NCBI GenBank assembly: GCA_963841105.1
Contig: CAWJCB010000002.1
Span: 1 to 64,000, forward strand
Length of the DNA stretch: 64,000 bases
Origin: VAZQ01 sp963841105
Lineage (GTDB): Bacteria > Pseudomonadota > Alphaproteobacteria > Rhizobiales > Xanthobacteraceae
Direction of reading: 5' to 3'
Below the pieces are notes generated by a model, which was given only the letters and a program-made list of their open reading frames with translations, had not been told where the DNA came from and made no database searches. Numbering within the stretch: position 1 is the stretch's first letter; every line of letters begins with the position of its first letter. Positions 8,815-17,763 of the stretch are shown here, piece after piece. Made by a program: the position numbers and the translations under genes.

Positions 8815-9708
8815 TTATTCTTTGCTCGCCATCGCGGCGACCGGCGCCGCCGATTGAATCGAGACCTGCTGGCTGAGCGCGAGCTGCCAGTGATTGTCCC
8901 GCTGCATCCAGATGCGCACGTTGGCGTAGGGCTTGCCGCCCCTGTACGGCGTGTGCCGCGAGAGCATCAGCGCGCAGCACGTGCCGAATGAGAAGATGCG
9001 CATGGACGTGACGGGGTCGCCCGGCGTTCCGATGCCGGCATCCTGCTGGCGTTTGGCAATGGCGATACGCTCTTGCTTGTTGCGCACCGTCGTGTTGTTG
9101 ATGATCATGAACTCGTCGGCAATGAAGCTTGCCCACCCGTCGGCATCGGGTTTCCATTCCAGCATCTTGGTTTTCTGCCAGGCCGCGAGGATGTCCTTCT
9201 CCGTCTGAATTTTCGCGACATAGGGCACGGTACGACAGGGATTGTCGCAGTCGCCACTGCCGGCCGAACGCTCGACCGAGGCGGCCGCATCGGGGTCCGC
9301 GGCAGGCGTCTCCATCGCCACGAGGGCCTTCCAGCCGTGGTGGCGTTTGACGAAAACCCGCAGGAAGCGCGAATTGTCGTGGCTGCCGCGCACCGTGAAC
9401 ATGCGTCCGTAGAAATGACTTTGGACATCGCGGTCGGCACCCTCGGAGCGGTTTGCCGCCGAGAACGTGGCGAATTCCTTGAGCGTCTCTCGCCGGCTGT
9501 GAGTTTTTCCGTCAGCGCCGATCCACACGAAACGCCGGTCGAGCAGCGCGCCGACGCTCTTCTGATCATCCTTGGCGAGCCCGGCAAGTAAGGCGCGATC
9601 CGCCGTCTTCGCCCCCTGCGCGTCACCGACCGGCGATGCGCCGCCGAGCACAAGCGTGCCGGCGGCAATACCGGCGAGAGCCAAGCCGGCAATGACAAAG
9701 CTGCGCAT
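8815..9708 (-). CDS. exported protein with two NTF2-like (DUF4440) domains
   Basis: The start MRSFVIAGLALAGIAAGTL at 9708 gives a clean signal peptide; a start nine codons upstream is possible. The mature protein has two repeats of the NTF2-like pattern. The first is DRALLAGLAKDDQKSVGALL, RRFVWIGADGKTHSRRETL and VRGSHDNSRFLRVFVKRHHGW. The second is KDILAAWQKTKMLEW, DEFMIINNTTVRNKQERI and VRIWMQRDNHWQLALSQQ. A CDNPC segment between them may form a disulfide. The function is unknown. It is the only minus-strand gene inside the 4.7-13.3 kb cluster and splits it in two. Confidence 0.7.
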   Translation of the reverse strand: MRSFVIAGLALAGIAAGTLVLGGASPVGDAQGAKTADRALLAGLAKDDQKSVGALLDRRFVWIGADGKTHSRRETLKEFATFSAANRSEGADRDVQSHFYGRMFTVRGSHDNSRFLRVFVKRHHGWKALVAMETPAADPDAAASVERSAGSGDCDNPCRTVPYVAKIQTEKDILAAWQKTKMLEWKPDADGWASFIADEFMIINNTTVRNKQERIAIAKRQQDAGIGTPGDPVTSMRIFSFGTCCALMLSRHTPYRGGKPYANVRIWMQRDNHWQLALSQQVSIQSAAPVAAMASKE

Positions 9709-10062
9709 CCCAAAGGCTCCAACTGCTGCTTGCAAGGATGTCCGCCGTCACTTGAGTTGCGATTTTCGCGCGGGATTATTCAAGCCCGCAATTCCCCCGC
9801 GACCGGCGCCTGCGCGACGAGGCCGATGCCCCCGACAGGGAATGCCCATAATATTAACGTTCCATTTCTGGTCTATGCGTTTCAGGCACGCATTTCGGGC
9901 TGGGAGTTCTTGGTCGGAACCGCGTTGAAGGGCACTTTATCAAGTTTACCGCGTCTGGCGACTCTGTTGTGCAGCCTTAATGTCGCGGCCGAGCGGTGAC
10001 TGTTGCCCCCTGGCCATGATACGGCATCGCCTTGAATCCGCCGCCGCTATTGGGACTTCAGA
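9709..10062. other. divergent intergenic region, no gene seen
   Basis: This gap separates the DUF4440 gene from the Gfo/Idh/MocA gene, which diverge. It must hold promoters for both. No coding frame or clear inverted repeat was found in it. Confidence 0.5.
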
Positions 10063-11118
10063 ATGGTCACCGTGGGCATAGTCGGCTGCAATTACGGACG
10101 CACTGTCCTGCTGCCGGCGTTCCGCGCCGATCCGCGTTGCGAAGTCGTGGCGCTCGCGGGCAGTGACGCCGGCCGGACCGCCGAATTGGCGCATGCGTCG
10201 CGGGTCGCCCGCAGCTTCGGCAATTGGCGCGCGCTCGTGGAAGACCCAGCCGTTGCCGCCGTCGCGATTGCGGTTCCTCCCCACCTGCAGCCCGCCATCG
10301 CCATGCGGGCGCTGGACCTTGGCAAGCCCGTCTTCGTCGAGAAGCCGCTTGCGGCCGATCTCGCCGGCGGCCGCGCCATGCTCGAATCGGCGCAACGCAG
10401 CGGCCTGCCGACGGTCATCGATTTCAATTTTCCCGAGCTGCCGTCGTGGCGGCGCGCCAAAGCGATGCTCGAGGAGGGTTGTGTCGGCCGCCTCCGTCAT
10501 GTCGTGCTGACCTGGAATTCGGAGAGCCACGCGGTGCGTTTGGGGCTAAACACCTGGAAAACCGCCGCGGGCGGTGGTGGAGGGGTGTTGGGGAATTTCG
10601 TCTCCCACTGCTTCCACAACCTCGAATGGTTCTGTGGGGAGGTCACGGGCCTGGGTGGGCGCCTGTTCCCGCTGCCCGGCAGCGGCGCGCAAGCGAGCGT
10701 CACGCTGGCGCTGACCTTCGCCTCCGGAGCCGGCGGCGCCCTGCAGATGAGCTGCGCGTCATTTCTAGGATCCGGACACCGAATCGAGCTCTACGGGGAT
10801 GACGGCACTCTCGTTTTGGCCAACCCGACCCAGGATTACTTCCGAAATTTTGCATTGATGCACGGCCGGCGCGGCGATGATCGCCTGCAGGCCGTGCCGA
10901 CCGCGGATGAAAGCGGCGATCCTGCCTGCGATTCCCGCATTGCTCCCGCGTCGCGACTGGTCAGGCGCTTCCTCGATGCCTGCGAGAATGGCGTCTCCGC
11001 CTCGCCCGGCTTTGCTGCCGGCTATCGGGTGCAGCAACTCATGGATGCCGCCACGCGCGCGGACGCCAGCGGGCGCTGGATGGAAACTCCGCTTTCTGCC
11101 ACCGAGCCGAAAGCATGA
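10063..11118 (+). CDS. Gfo/Idh/MocA-family oxidoreductase
   Basis: The N-terminal Rossmann fold begins MVTVGIVGCNYG. VAIAVPPHLQPAIAMRALDLG and the cofactor-binding EKP motif in KPVFVEKPLAADL (near residue 95) are diagnostic. The C-terminal domain includes GGGGGVLGNFVSHCFHNLEWF, which places a histidine in the usual active-site region. The 351-residue length is typical. Members oxidise or reduce sugars, inositols or sugar nucleotides with NAD(P). The stop overlaps the next start as ATGA (11115-11118), so it is translationally coupled to the following epimerase gene. Confidence 0.9.
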   Translation: MVTVGIVGCNYGRTVLLPAFRADPRCEVVALAGSDAGRTAELAHASRVARSFGNWRALVEDPAVAAVAIAVPPHLQPAIAMRALDLGKPVFVEKPLAADLAGGRAMLESAQRSGLPTVIDFNFPELPSWRRAKAMLEEGCVGRLRHVVLTWNSESHAVRLGLNTWKTAAGGGGGVLGNFVSHCFHNLEWFCGEVTGLGGRLFPLPGSGAQASVTLALTFASGAGGALQMSCASFLGSGHRIELYGDDGTLVLANPTQDYFRNFALMHGRRGDDRLQAVPTADESGDPACDSRIAPASRLVRRFLDACENGVSASPGFAAGYRVQQLMDAATRADASGRWMETPLSATEPKA

Positions 11119-12090
11119 GCAGGAAGCGCATTCTCGTAACGGGCGGCAGCGGCTTCATTGGCTCGGCGCTGGTGAAGGAGCTGGTGCGCGGCGGAGAAGC
11201 GGTGCGCGTGCTCGACGACAATTCGCGCGGCGCCCAACGCCGGCTGCGCGGCGTGGAAGACGACATCGAGTTTGTGAAAGGCGACATTCGTGACGCCGCC
11301 GCGGTCGATGCTGCCATGCGTGGCATCGCGGAGGTGCACCACCTCGCCTTCGTCAATGGCACAGCCGCCTTCTACAGCACGCCTGATCTCGTGCTCGACG
11401 TTGGCGTCAAGGGCATCGTCAACGTCATCGATTCCTGCCGGCGCCATGGCGTGCCTGACTTGATCCTGGCGTCGAGGCTCGGAGGTCTACCAGTCGCCGC
11501 CGCGGGTGCCGACCGACGAGAGCGCGCCGCTGATCATCCCCGATGCGCACAATCCCCGCCTGTCGTATGCCGCCGGCAAGATCATCAGCGAGATGATGGC
11601 GCTCAATCACGGCCGCAAGCACTTCGCGCGCGTATTGATCTTTCGGCCGCACAACGTGTACGGACCTGACATGGGCTTCGATCACGTCATTCCCCAGTTC
11701 GCCATGCGGCTCCGACAGGCGAGCAGCGAGCACGCAGGCGGTGCGGTTGATTTTCCGATCCAAGGCAGCGGCGAGGAGACGCGCAGCTTCTGTCATGTGG
11801 ACGATCTGGTTGCAGGCGTGATGATCATGCGCGAGCGCGGCGAGCATCTCGGCATCTATCACATCGGAACCACCGAGGAGGTCGCCATCGCCGATCTTGC
11901 GCGACGCATGGCGGCAATCGTCGGCCGCCCCATCAAGCTCGCGCCGTCCGCCGCGCTCCAGGGCAGCACGCCGCGCCGCTGCCCGGATATCTCGAAGCTG
12001 CGCGCACTGGGATTTGCGCCGCGCGTTTCCCTGGACCAGGGATTGCCGCCGACGCTCAAGTGGTATTGGGATTGCGATGTCGTCAGATAA
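11115..12090 (+). CDS. NAD(P)-dependent epimerase/dehydratase (extended SDR), frameshifted
   Basis: The Rossmann motif TGGSGFIG, then GDIRDAAAVDAAMRGIAEVHHLA and VGVKGIVNVIDSCRRHGV, show an extended SDR. One extra G at 11476-11477 breaks the frame; without it the sequence reads LASSSEVYQSPPRVPTDE. The downstream frame supplies LSYAAGKIISE (catalytic YxxxK), FRPHNVYGPDMG and the C-terminal GSGEETRSFCHVDDLV. This is the layout of UDP-sugar epimerases and decarboxylases. It overlaps both the oxidoreductase upstream (ATGA) and the methyltransferase downstream (14 bp), suggesting that the three products work on one substrate. Confidence 0.85.
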
Positions 12091-13345
12091 AGTCGCTCGC
12101 GCCGCGGGCACCGGGGCAAGCGTTCCGGTCGAGAACTGTCAAATCTGTGGGCACGCGCCGCTCACCGGCGTGCTCTCGCTCGGCTACATGCCGCCGGTGA
12201 ACCAGATGGTTCTCATCGGCGATCCGCCGCGGCAGCAACCCTGGTTCCCGACCAATCTCCTGCACTGCCCCAGGTGCGACCTGGTGCAGCTCGGCCTCGC
12301 CGTCGATCCCGTCATCATCTTCCCGCCGGAATACCCTTACACCAGTGGCACCACCAAGCTGCTGCGGGACAATTTCTCCGATCTTTATCGTGAAGCGTCG
12401 GCTTTGCTGAAGCTTTCGCCCGGCGATCTTGTCGTGGACATCGGATCAAACGACGGAACCCTGCTCTCGAACTTCAAGGATGGCGGCCATCGGGTTCTCG
12501 GCATCGAGCCGACGGACGTGGGCAAGATCGCCGCCGGGCGCGGCATACCCACCATGTCGCGCTATTTTACGACCGGCGTCGCCGCGCAGGTGAGGCGGGA
12601 GCAGGGCGCCGCGCGCGTCGTGACGGCGGCGAACTGCTTTGCGCATATCGAGGACGTGCATGCCATCGTGGAAGGCATCCTCGAGCTGCTGGCTCCCGAC
12701 GGCGCATTCATCTCCGAGTCGCATTACGTGATCGGGCTGATGGATCGGCTGCAATACGATACGGTCTATCACGAGCATCTGCGCTATTACTCGCTGAGCA
12801 GCCTTGCCAATCTTCTGCAAATGCACGGGCTGGAGGTGTTCCACGCGCGAGAGATTGCGACCCATGGCGGCTCGATCCGGGTCTATGCGGCGAAAAAAGG
12901 TGTGCGGCCGGTGAGCGCGGCGGTGGGAGCAATGCTCGCGGCCGAGCCGCGCGGCGATGCGCTGCGGTTGCGGCTTGAGCAGTTTCGGACGCAGGTGATG
13001 CTCTCCAAGCTGCGGCTGCTTGCCATGCTGCGCGACCTCAAGGAGAGCGGCGCGCGCATCTGCGGCATCAGCGCGCCCTCGCGCGCGAGCACGCTCGTCA
13101 ACTATGTCGGGCTTGATGAGGCGATCATCGACTACGTCTGCGAGATCGAAGGCTCGCTGAAGCTGGGCAAGTTGCTGCCGGGCACTTCCATTCCGGTGGT
13201 GGAGGAGAGCCGCCTCTTCACGGACCAGCCCGACTGCGCCATCATTTTTTCCTGGCATATCGCTGAGGAGCTCGCGCCCAAGCTGCGCGCCAAAGGCTAT
13301 CGCGGCAAGCTCGTCTCGCCGCTGCCGGTTCCGCGCGAGATTTGA
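12077..13345 (+). CDS. sugar-type C-methyltransferase (zinc-binding N-domain, SAM domain, Methyltransf_14 C-domain)
   Basis: The ATG at 12077 (MSSDKVARAAG) lies inside the end of the preceding gene. Cysteines C21 and C24 (CQIC) and a later CPRC pair form the putative zinc-binding domain of the family. VVDIGSNDGTLL is the SAM motif. YHEHLRYYSLSSL is the conserved active-site stretch of TylC3/TcaB9-like NDP-sugar C-3 methyltransferases. The C-terminal part (GISAPSRASTLVNY) is the companion C-methyltransferase domain. The 422-residue length is as expected. Known members methylate ketosugar nucleotides, so with the neighbouring epimerase and oxidoreductase it suggests a branched-chain sugar. Confidence 0.88.
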   Translation: MSSDKVARAAGTGASVPVENCQICGHAPLTGVLSLGYMPPVNQMVLIGDPPRQQPWFPTNLLHCPRCDLVQLGLAVDPVIIFPPEYPYTSGTTKLLRDNFSDLYREASALLKLSPGDLVVDIGSNDGTLLSNFKDGGHRVLGIEPTDVGKIAAGRGIPTMSRYFTTGVAAQVRREQGAARVVTAANCFAHIEDVHAIVEGILELLAPDGAFISESHYVIGLMDRLQYDTVYHEHLRYYSLSSLANLLQMHGLEVFHAREIATHGGSIRVYAAKKGVRPVSAAVGAMLAAEPRGDALRLRLEQFRTQVMLSKLRLLAMLRDLKESGARICGISAPSRASTLVNYVGLDEAIIDYVCEIEGSLKLGKLLPGTSIPVVEESRLFTDQPDCAIIFSWHIAEELAPKLRAKGYRGKLVSPLPVPREI

Positions 13346-13357
13346 AGTGACCGGCTC

Positions 13358-13564
13358 ATGAACAATGGATTGGCCATTGCTTTCCTCGCCGTTCTGATCG
13401 GCCTCACCCTGCTTGCCGCACGGATGTGGTATACGCGGCGCCGGCCGGACGTGCCGGAAGCGGAACGCCGTGTGTTTGCCCGCTTCGTGATCGGCGTTGC
13501 GATTTTCTGGCTGGTTGCAATTGCCGCCTATTTCGGCGGACCGTACCTTTCCGGCATGCGGTGA
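13358..13564 (+). CDS. small two-pass membrane protein
   Basis: The 68-residue product has two hydrophobic helices, GLAIAFLAVLIGLTLLA and FVIGVAIFWLVAIAAYF, joined by a basic loop (WYTRRRPDVPEAERR). The function is unknown. A decayed second copy of the same gene lies at 18133-18329, with near-identical DNA over long stretches. The gene follows the methyltransferase by 12 nt and may be read through from it. Confidence 0.65.
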   Translation: MNNGLAIAFLAVLIGLTLLAARMWYTRRRPDVPEAERRVFARFVIGVAIFWLVAIAAYFGGPYLSGMR

Positions 13565-13762
13565 CACAGAGGAACGCGTTGCTCCGGGCCGCGCTCGGCA
13601 ACGTGGTTGTTCGGTCGCGCGAACGTCGCCAGGTTTTGCGCCTCCGACCCATGTGGCCGAATTCCTCTATCCAGTCTCCTCGCGCTGAATGGAAGCACAA
13701 TAGATTCGCGGCATGACGCGCTTCCTCGTGGAACTAACGCGAGCAGGGCGCGGTTTAAGGAT

Positions 13763-14480
13763 ATGAACGGATTATCAAATTGCCTCCGCAATCGGCTTTT
13801 ACTCGCGCTGCCAGCCCGCAATCTCAAGCAGCTTATGCCGGAGCTTGAACACATTCGCTGCCAGAGCGAGCAGGTTCTCATGGACGCTGATAGTTCGCTC
13901 GACCATGTTCTTCTTCCCCGATAGCGGCGTCATCTCGGTGGTCGCGGTTTATGCGGATGGCAGCGTCATTGAGATGGCAACCATCGGTCGGGAGGGTTGC
14001 ACGGGGATGCAAGCTTTCTTCGGCGCCAAGAGTTCCTCGGTCCGGCTTCTCGTCCAAATCCCGGGGAGCGCAACAAAGATGTCGCGCGCGGCCTTCGCAC
14101 GGGCGATGGAGTCGATGCCGTCCTTCCGAAATCTCATGTCCGCTTACATACACGCCTTTCTGGAGCAGGTCATGGTGTCGGTGGCGTGCAACGGTGCGCA
14201 CAGCCTCAAGCAGCGGCTGGCGCGTTGGCTGCTCATGATGCGTGACCGCACTGACCAGGACGCACTGCCGATCACCCAGAACCTTCTCGCCGAAATGCTG
14301 GGTGTCCAGAGGCCAACCATCACGAATGCTGCCGGAGAGTTGGAACGTGCCGGTTTGATTGAGCGCGGACGACAGCAGGTCGCGATACGGGACCGGCAGG
14401 GTCTCGTGAAGGCATCGTGCGAATGCTATCAGTTGGTCCGGGAACGCGTCGCTTTTCACCTTCCCAAGACATACAAATAA
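13763..14480 (+). CDS. Crp/Fnr-family transcriptional regulator, frameshifted
   Basis: The N-terminal effector domain begins MNGLSNCLRNRLLLALP and continues LMPELEHIRCQSEQVLMDAD. An extra T at about 13908 shifts the frame; without it the sequence reads HVFFPDSGVISVVAVYADGS, the usual beta-roll signature. The C-terminal winged helix is clear: LPITQNLLAEMLGVQRPTI followed by LERAGLIERGRQQVAIRDR. The reconstructed protein has about 238 residues. It lacks Fnr-type N-terminal cysteines, so it is not an oxygen sensor of that class. A 20-bp perfect palindrome 21 bp after the stop may be a binding site for it or a relative. Confidence 0.85.
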
Positions 14481-14500
14481 AGGCGCGCTCCCCCGCCGCT

Positions 14501-14520
14501 TCGGTAATGTACATTACCGA
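14501..14520. promoter_or_regulatory. 20-bp perfect palindrome, candidate operator
   Basis: TCGGTAATGTACATTACCGA is identical to its reverse complement. It lies between the Crp-type gene and a small gene starting at 14618, about 98 bp upstream of that start. A twofold-symmetric site of this size fits a dimeric Crp/Fnr or TetR-type regulator. Binding is inferred only. Confidence 0.55.
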
Positions 14521-14617
14521 CAACACGCCCTGAACCAGCTTACAGTCCGGCTTGGCGGCACCTCATCACCGGCAGGGGGCCCTCTCCGCCGGGCATCGGT
14601 GGACTGTGGGGGCGCGT

Positions 14618-14848
14618 ATGGCCAAGGTCGCACCGATTTTTCAAGACACCGCATTTGGGCCCGAGGTGACTCAGGCGATGGCTGCGGCTTTCGACAAGGC
14701 ATGCCAATCAATTAAGGCCTATCCACAGGAAATCCCTCTCAGAGACGCGATTGCGAGAAAGATCATCGAATTGGCCCAAAAGGGCGAACATGATCCCGCT
14801 CGGCTGTGCGAGTTGGCATTAAAAGCAGAGATGAATATCGACCCATAA
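14618..14848 (+). CDS. small conserved-type hypothetical protein
   Basis: The product is 76 residues: MAKVAPIFQDTAFGPEVTQA, then a helical segment (AMAAAFDKACQSI) and LRDAIARKIIELAQKGEHDP. The regular amphipathic helices and codon use look like real coding sequence, and this kind of protein is frequent in Bradyrhizobiaceae. No function is known. The candidate operator at 14501-14520 lies upstream of it. Confidence 0.6.
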   Translation: MAKVAPIFQDTAFGPEVTQAMAAAFDKACQSIKAYPQEIPLRDAIARKIIELAQKGEHDPARLCELALKAEMNIDP

Positions 14849-14965
14849 TCGACACGGGGATGGGAAGCCGAGGGTTGTCTGAGCTGCCAGCCACGGCGCT
14901 TTCGTATGTGCCGCCGGCCGGAATTGCTTCCGGCCGGCCCGCTTCAAAACCTCGCCCAAGGTCGA

Positions 14966-16780
14966 TTACCGGAGGCCGCGATTTTGGAGCTGTTGGTGGA
15001 TCATCCTGTCGATGGCGCCACGAACCTGCTCTGGGTCTAACCCCTCCTTCAGCATCTTTCTCGTCTTGATGTCGTCCATCATGCCTTCCAGGATGTTCGC
15101 CGGGTTGAAACTCGGCGGGAACGACCGCGGCGGGAAGTCCTTGAAGGTCGCAGCAAATTGGAAGACTTCATCCATCATCCCGTACGCGCTGCCGACGTGG
15201 TTGAGGTTCCAATCCCAGAAAGTGTTCGACGTGATGTCGGCCCGCTCGAACGGGTCCTGCATGAGATTGAATATCTTCTGGAGGCGAAGCGTCGTGAACG
15301 GCTCGGCCCACAGGCCCATCGTGCCTTGCATGCGCTGTTCGGAAAAGACGTACTTGAGGTCGCCCTGCCGCATGGCCACGAGCAAACCATCGTCGTTGGA
15401 GTAGAAGAACTTATCGCGTGCGCTCTTTGTCCCATTGTTGTTTGCCGCGCTCCCGCTCACGTTGCGCAGGAACGCGGACTGGTCGTACCCGTCGAGGTGC
15501 ACTTTGTAATTGATGCCGTTGGCCGTGTAGCCCGCCTTTAGCTTGTTGACGATGTCCGGTTCCCCGGCGATCGAGCAGAGCGTCGGTATCCAGTCGTTGT
15601 GGCTCATCAGCTCGTTAGTGACCGTGCCCGGCTTGATCACGCCCGGCCAGCGCACCACACACGGCACGCGGAACGCGCCCTCCCAGTTGGTGTTCTTCTC
15701 GGAACGGAACCAGGTCATGGCGCCGTCCGGCCATGTGTTCATGTGCGGGCCATTGTCGGTTGAGTAGACGACGATGGTGTTGTTGGCGATGCCCATGTCG
15801 TCGAGCGCCTTGAGCAGGCTGCCGACGGTGTCGTCGTGCTCCTGCATGCCGTCGATGTATTCGCTGTCGCCATGCTTGTAGCGGCCGCGATGCTCGGCAC
15901 GGACGTGGGTTCGCAGGTGCATGCGGGTTGAGTTGAACCAGACGAAGAACGGCTTGTTCGCCGTCTGCTGCCGCTTCATGAAGTCGATGGCCGCCGCCGA
16001 GGTCTCGTCATCGATCGTCTCCATGCGCTTCTTGGTGAGCGCGCCGGTGTCCACGATGGTCTGCTTGCCGACCAAGCCGAAGCGTGGATCGACGGTGGGG
16101 TCGCTTACATCGGTTGCCTTGCACCTCAAGACACCGCGCGGGCCAAACTTGGCGAGGTAGGCCGGGTCTTTCGGATAGTCAGGCAGTTCCGGCTCTTCCT
16201 CGGCGTTGAGATGATAGAGGTTGCCGAAAAACTCATCGAAGCCGTTCACCGTCGGCAGCGAGGGGTTACGATCGCCGACATGGTTCTTGCCGAACTGGCC
16301 GGTGGCATAGCCGAGGTTCTTGAGAAGCCCGCCGACAGAGGGGTCCAACTGGCTCATACCCATCGGTGCGCCGGGGAAGCCCACTTTACTAAGTCCGGAT
16401 CGAATGATGTGCTGGCCGGTAAGGAACGCCGAGCGTCCCGCGGTGCACGACTGCTCACCATAGTAGTGCTGAAACTTGATGCCTTCGCGGGCGATGCGGT
16501 CGATGTTCGGCGTTTCATAGCCCATCAGGCCGCTGGAGTAGGCGCTGATATTCGCGATGCCGATGTCGTCCCCCCAGATGACAAGGATGTTCGGCTTGCC
16601 TCCCGCCCGAGCGGGCGCAGGCTGCGCCTGCGCCTGCGTGATCGGGCTTTGAGACTGCAATCCGAGCCCGGCTGCCGCCGCCGCGAGCGTACTGCCGCCG
16701 AGCAGGACGCTGCGCCGATTAAATGGACGTTTCGTCGTTTCCTTCGCTTTGATTCCGTCTTGACGATTTTCCATACTCAT
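14966..16780 (-). CDS. Tat-exported Cys-type sulfatase
   Basis: The start at 16780 overlaps the stop of the upstream formylglycine-generating enzyme as ATGA, and AAAGGA lies before it. A twin-arginine-like leader (NRRSVLLGG, then an alanine-rich core) precedes the mature domain. PNILVIWGDDIG supplies metal-binding aspartates (D71, D72). SCTAGRSAFLTG carries the sulfatase CxAxR signature, with C112 the residue converted to formylglycine. Further metal and substrate residues are in STDNGPHMNTWP. The 604-residue product probably hydrolyses a sulfate ester in the periplasm. Its natural substrate is unknown. Confidence 0.92.
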   Translation of the reverse strand: MSMENRQDGIKAKETTKRPFNRRSVLLGGSTLAAAAAGLGLQSQSPITQAQAQPAPARAGGKPNILVIWGDDIGIANISAYSSGLMGYETPNIDRIAREGIKFQHYYGEQSCTAGRSAFLTGQHIIRSGLSKVGFPGAPMGMSQLDPSVGGLLKNLGYATGQFGKNHVGDRNPSLPTVNGFDEFFGNLYHLNAEEEPELPDYPKDPAYLAKFGPRGVLRCKATDVSDPTVDPRFGLVGKQTIVDTGALTKKRMETIDDETSAAAIDFMKRQQTANKPFFVWFNSTRMHLRTHVRAEHRGRYKHGDSEYIDGMQEHDDTVGSLLKALDDMGIANNTIVVYSTDNGPHMNTWPDGAMTWFRSEKNTNWEGAFRVPCVVRWPGVIKPGTVTNELMSHNDWIPTLCSIAGEPDIVNKLKAGYTANGINYKVHLDGYDQSAFLRNVSGSAANNNGTKSARDKFFYSNDDGLLVAMRQGDLKYVFSEQRMQGTMGLWAEPFTTLRLQKIFNLMQDPFERADITSNTFWDWNLNHVGSAYGMMDEVFQFAATFKDFPPRSFPPSFNPANILEGMMDDIKTRKMLKEGLDPEQVRGAIDRMIHQQLQNRGLR

Positions 16781-17763
16781 GACGCGTTCCTTTTGTGAGT
16801 GATACATCGGAAGCCGACGTGACTGGTGGAGGTATCAACAGGCTCCGCATGACGCGCAGCCGGGCGGTAGCGGCGGCAGTAGTTTGGAGCGCACAGGTGC
16901 GAGCCGCCCTTGAGTACCTTGCGTGAAATTTTGATTTGCGGCTGGCAAGGGTCATGGCTTGCAGCCTCAGGTCCACCGCGCGGGTTTTGCGGAATGCAGC
17001 ACGCCTTCGGCGCATCCGCTTCGTGTTTGGCAGACCACCAATCCGTGGTCCATTCCCAGACGTTGCCGATCATGTCGTGCACGCCATAGCCGTTCGGCGG
17101 AAACGCCGTGACTGGCGAGGTGCGCTCGAAGCCGTCTTCGTCGAGGTTCTGGTTCGGGAATTCTCCTTGCCACGTATTCGCCATGTGCTTGCCGCCGGGT
17201 GTGAACTCGTCGCCCCAAGCAAACTCCGCACCGTCGAGGCCGCCGCGCGCGGCAAACTCCCATTCCGCTTCCGTCGGTAGCTCCTTGCCCGCCCATCTGG
17301 CGTAGGCTTCGGCGTCGCGATAGGCAATGTGTACGACCGGATGGTCATCGAGCCCGCTGATCGATGAGCGCGGTCCATAGGGTTGACGCCAGTTTGCACC
17401 GAACTTGAAATTCCACCACTGACTCCAGTCGCGCAGGTTCACCGCGTGCTTGGGCGGTGTGAACACCAGCGATCCAGCCTTGAGCATGTGCGGCAGCGCA
17501 CCCGGATAATCCTTCGCGTCCGGCCTGATCTCCGCGAAAGTGACGTAACCGGTTTCGTTGACGAATTTGCGAAACTGCCGATTGGTGACGGGCGTGCGGT
17601 CGATCCAAAATCCATCCACCGCGACCCAGTGGACCGGCGCTTCTTCGGGGTAGTGCCTGTCCGACCCCATGTGGAACGCACTGCCGGGAATCCACACCAT
17701 GTTATCGTAGGGCAAAGCCTCGCGCTCGAATGCGTCGGACTTGCCTGTAAGTGGCATCGTCAT
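16777..17763 (-). CDS. formylglycine-generating enzyme (sulfatase-modifying factor)
   Basis: The 328-residue FGE-sulfatase domain begins YDNMVWIPGSAFHMGSD and includes PVTNRQFRKFV, LPTEAEWEFAARGG and DMIGNVWEWTTDWW. The active-site stretch GGSHLCAPNYCRRYR has both cysteines (C291, C296) that bind copper and oxidise the sulfatase cysteine in aerobic FGEs. VGFRC near the end is also typical. These residues separate it from the many FGE-like proteins that lack the pair. The gene directly precedes and overlaps the sulfatase, so the pair forms an enzyme-activator operon. Modification in the cytoplasm before Tat export is consistent with the sulfatase leader. Confidence 0.92.
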   Translation of the reverse strand: MTMPLTGKSDAFEREALPYDNMVWIPGSAFHMGSDRHYPEEAPVHWVAVDGFWIDRTPVTNRQFRKFVNETGYVTFAEIRPDAKDYPGALPHMLKAGSLVFTPPKHAVNLRDWSQWWNFKFGANWRQPYGPRSSISGLDDHPVVHIAYRDAEAYARWAGKELPTEAEWEFAARGGLDGAEFAWGDEFTPGGKHMANTWQGEFPNQNLDEDGFERTSPVTAFPPNGYGVHDMIGNVWEWTTDWWSAKHEADAPKACCIPQNPRGGPEAASHDPCQPQIKISRKVLKGGSHLCAPNYCRRYRPAARHAEPVDTSTSHVGFRCITHKRNAS

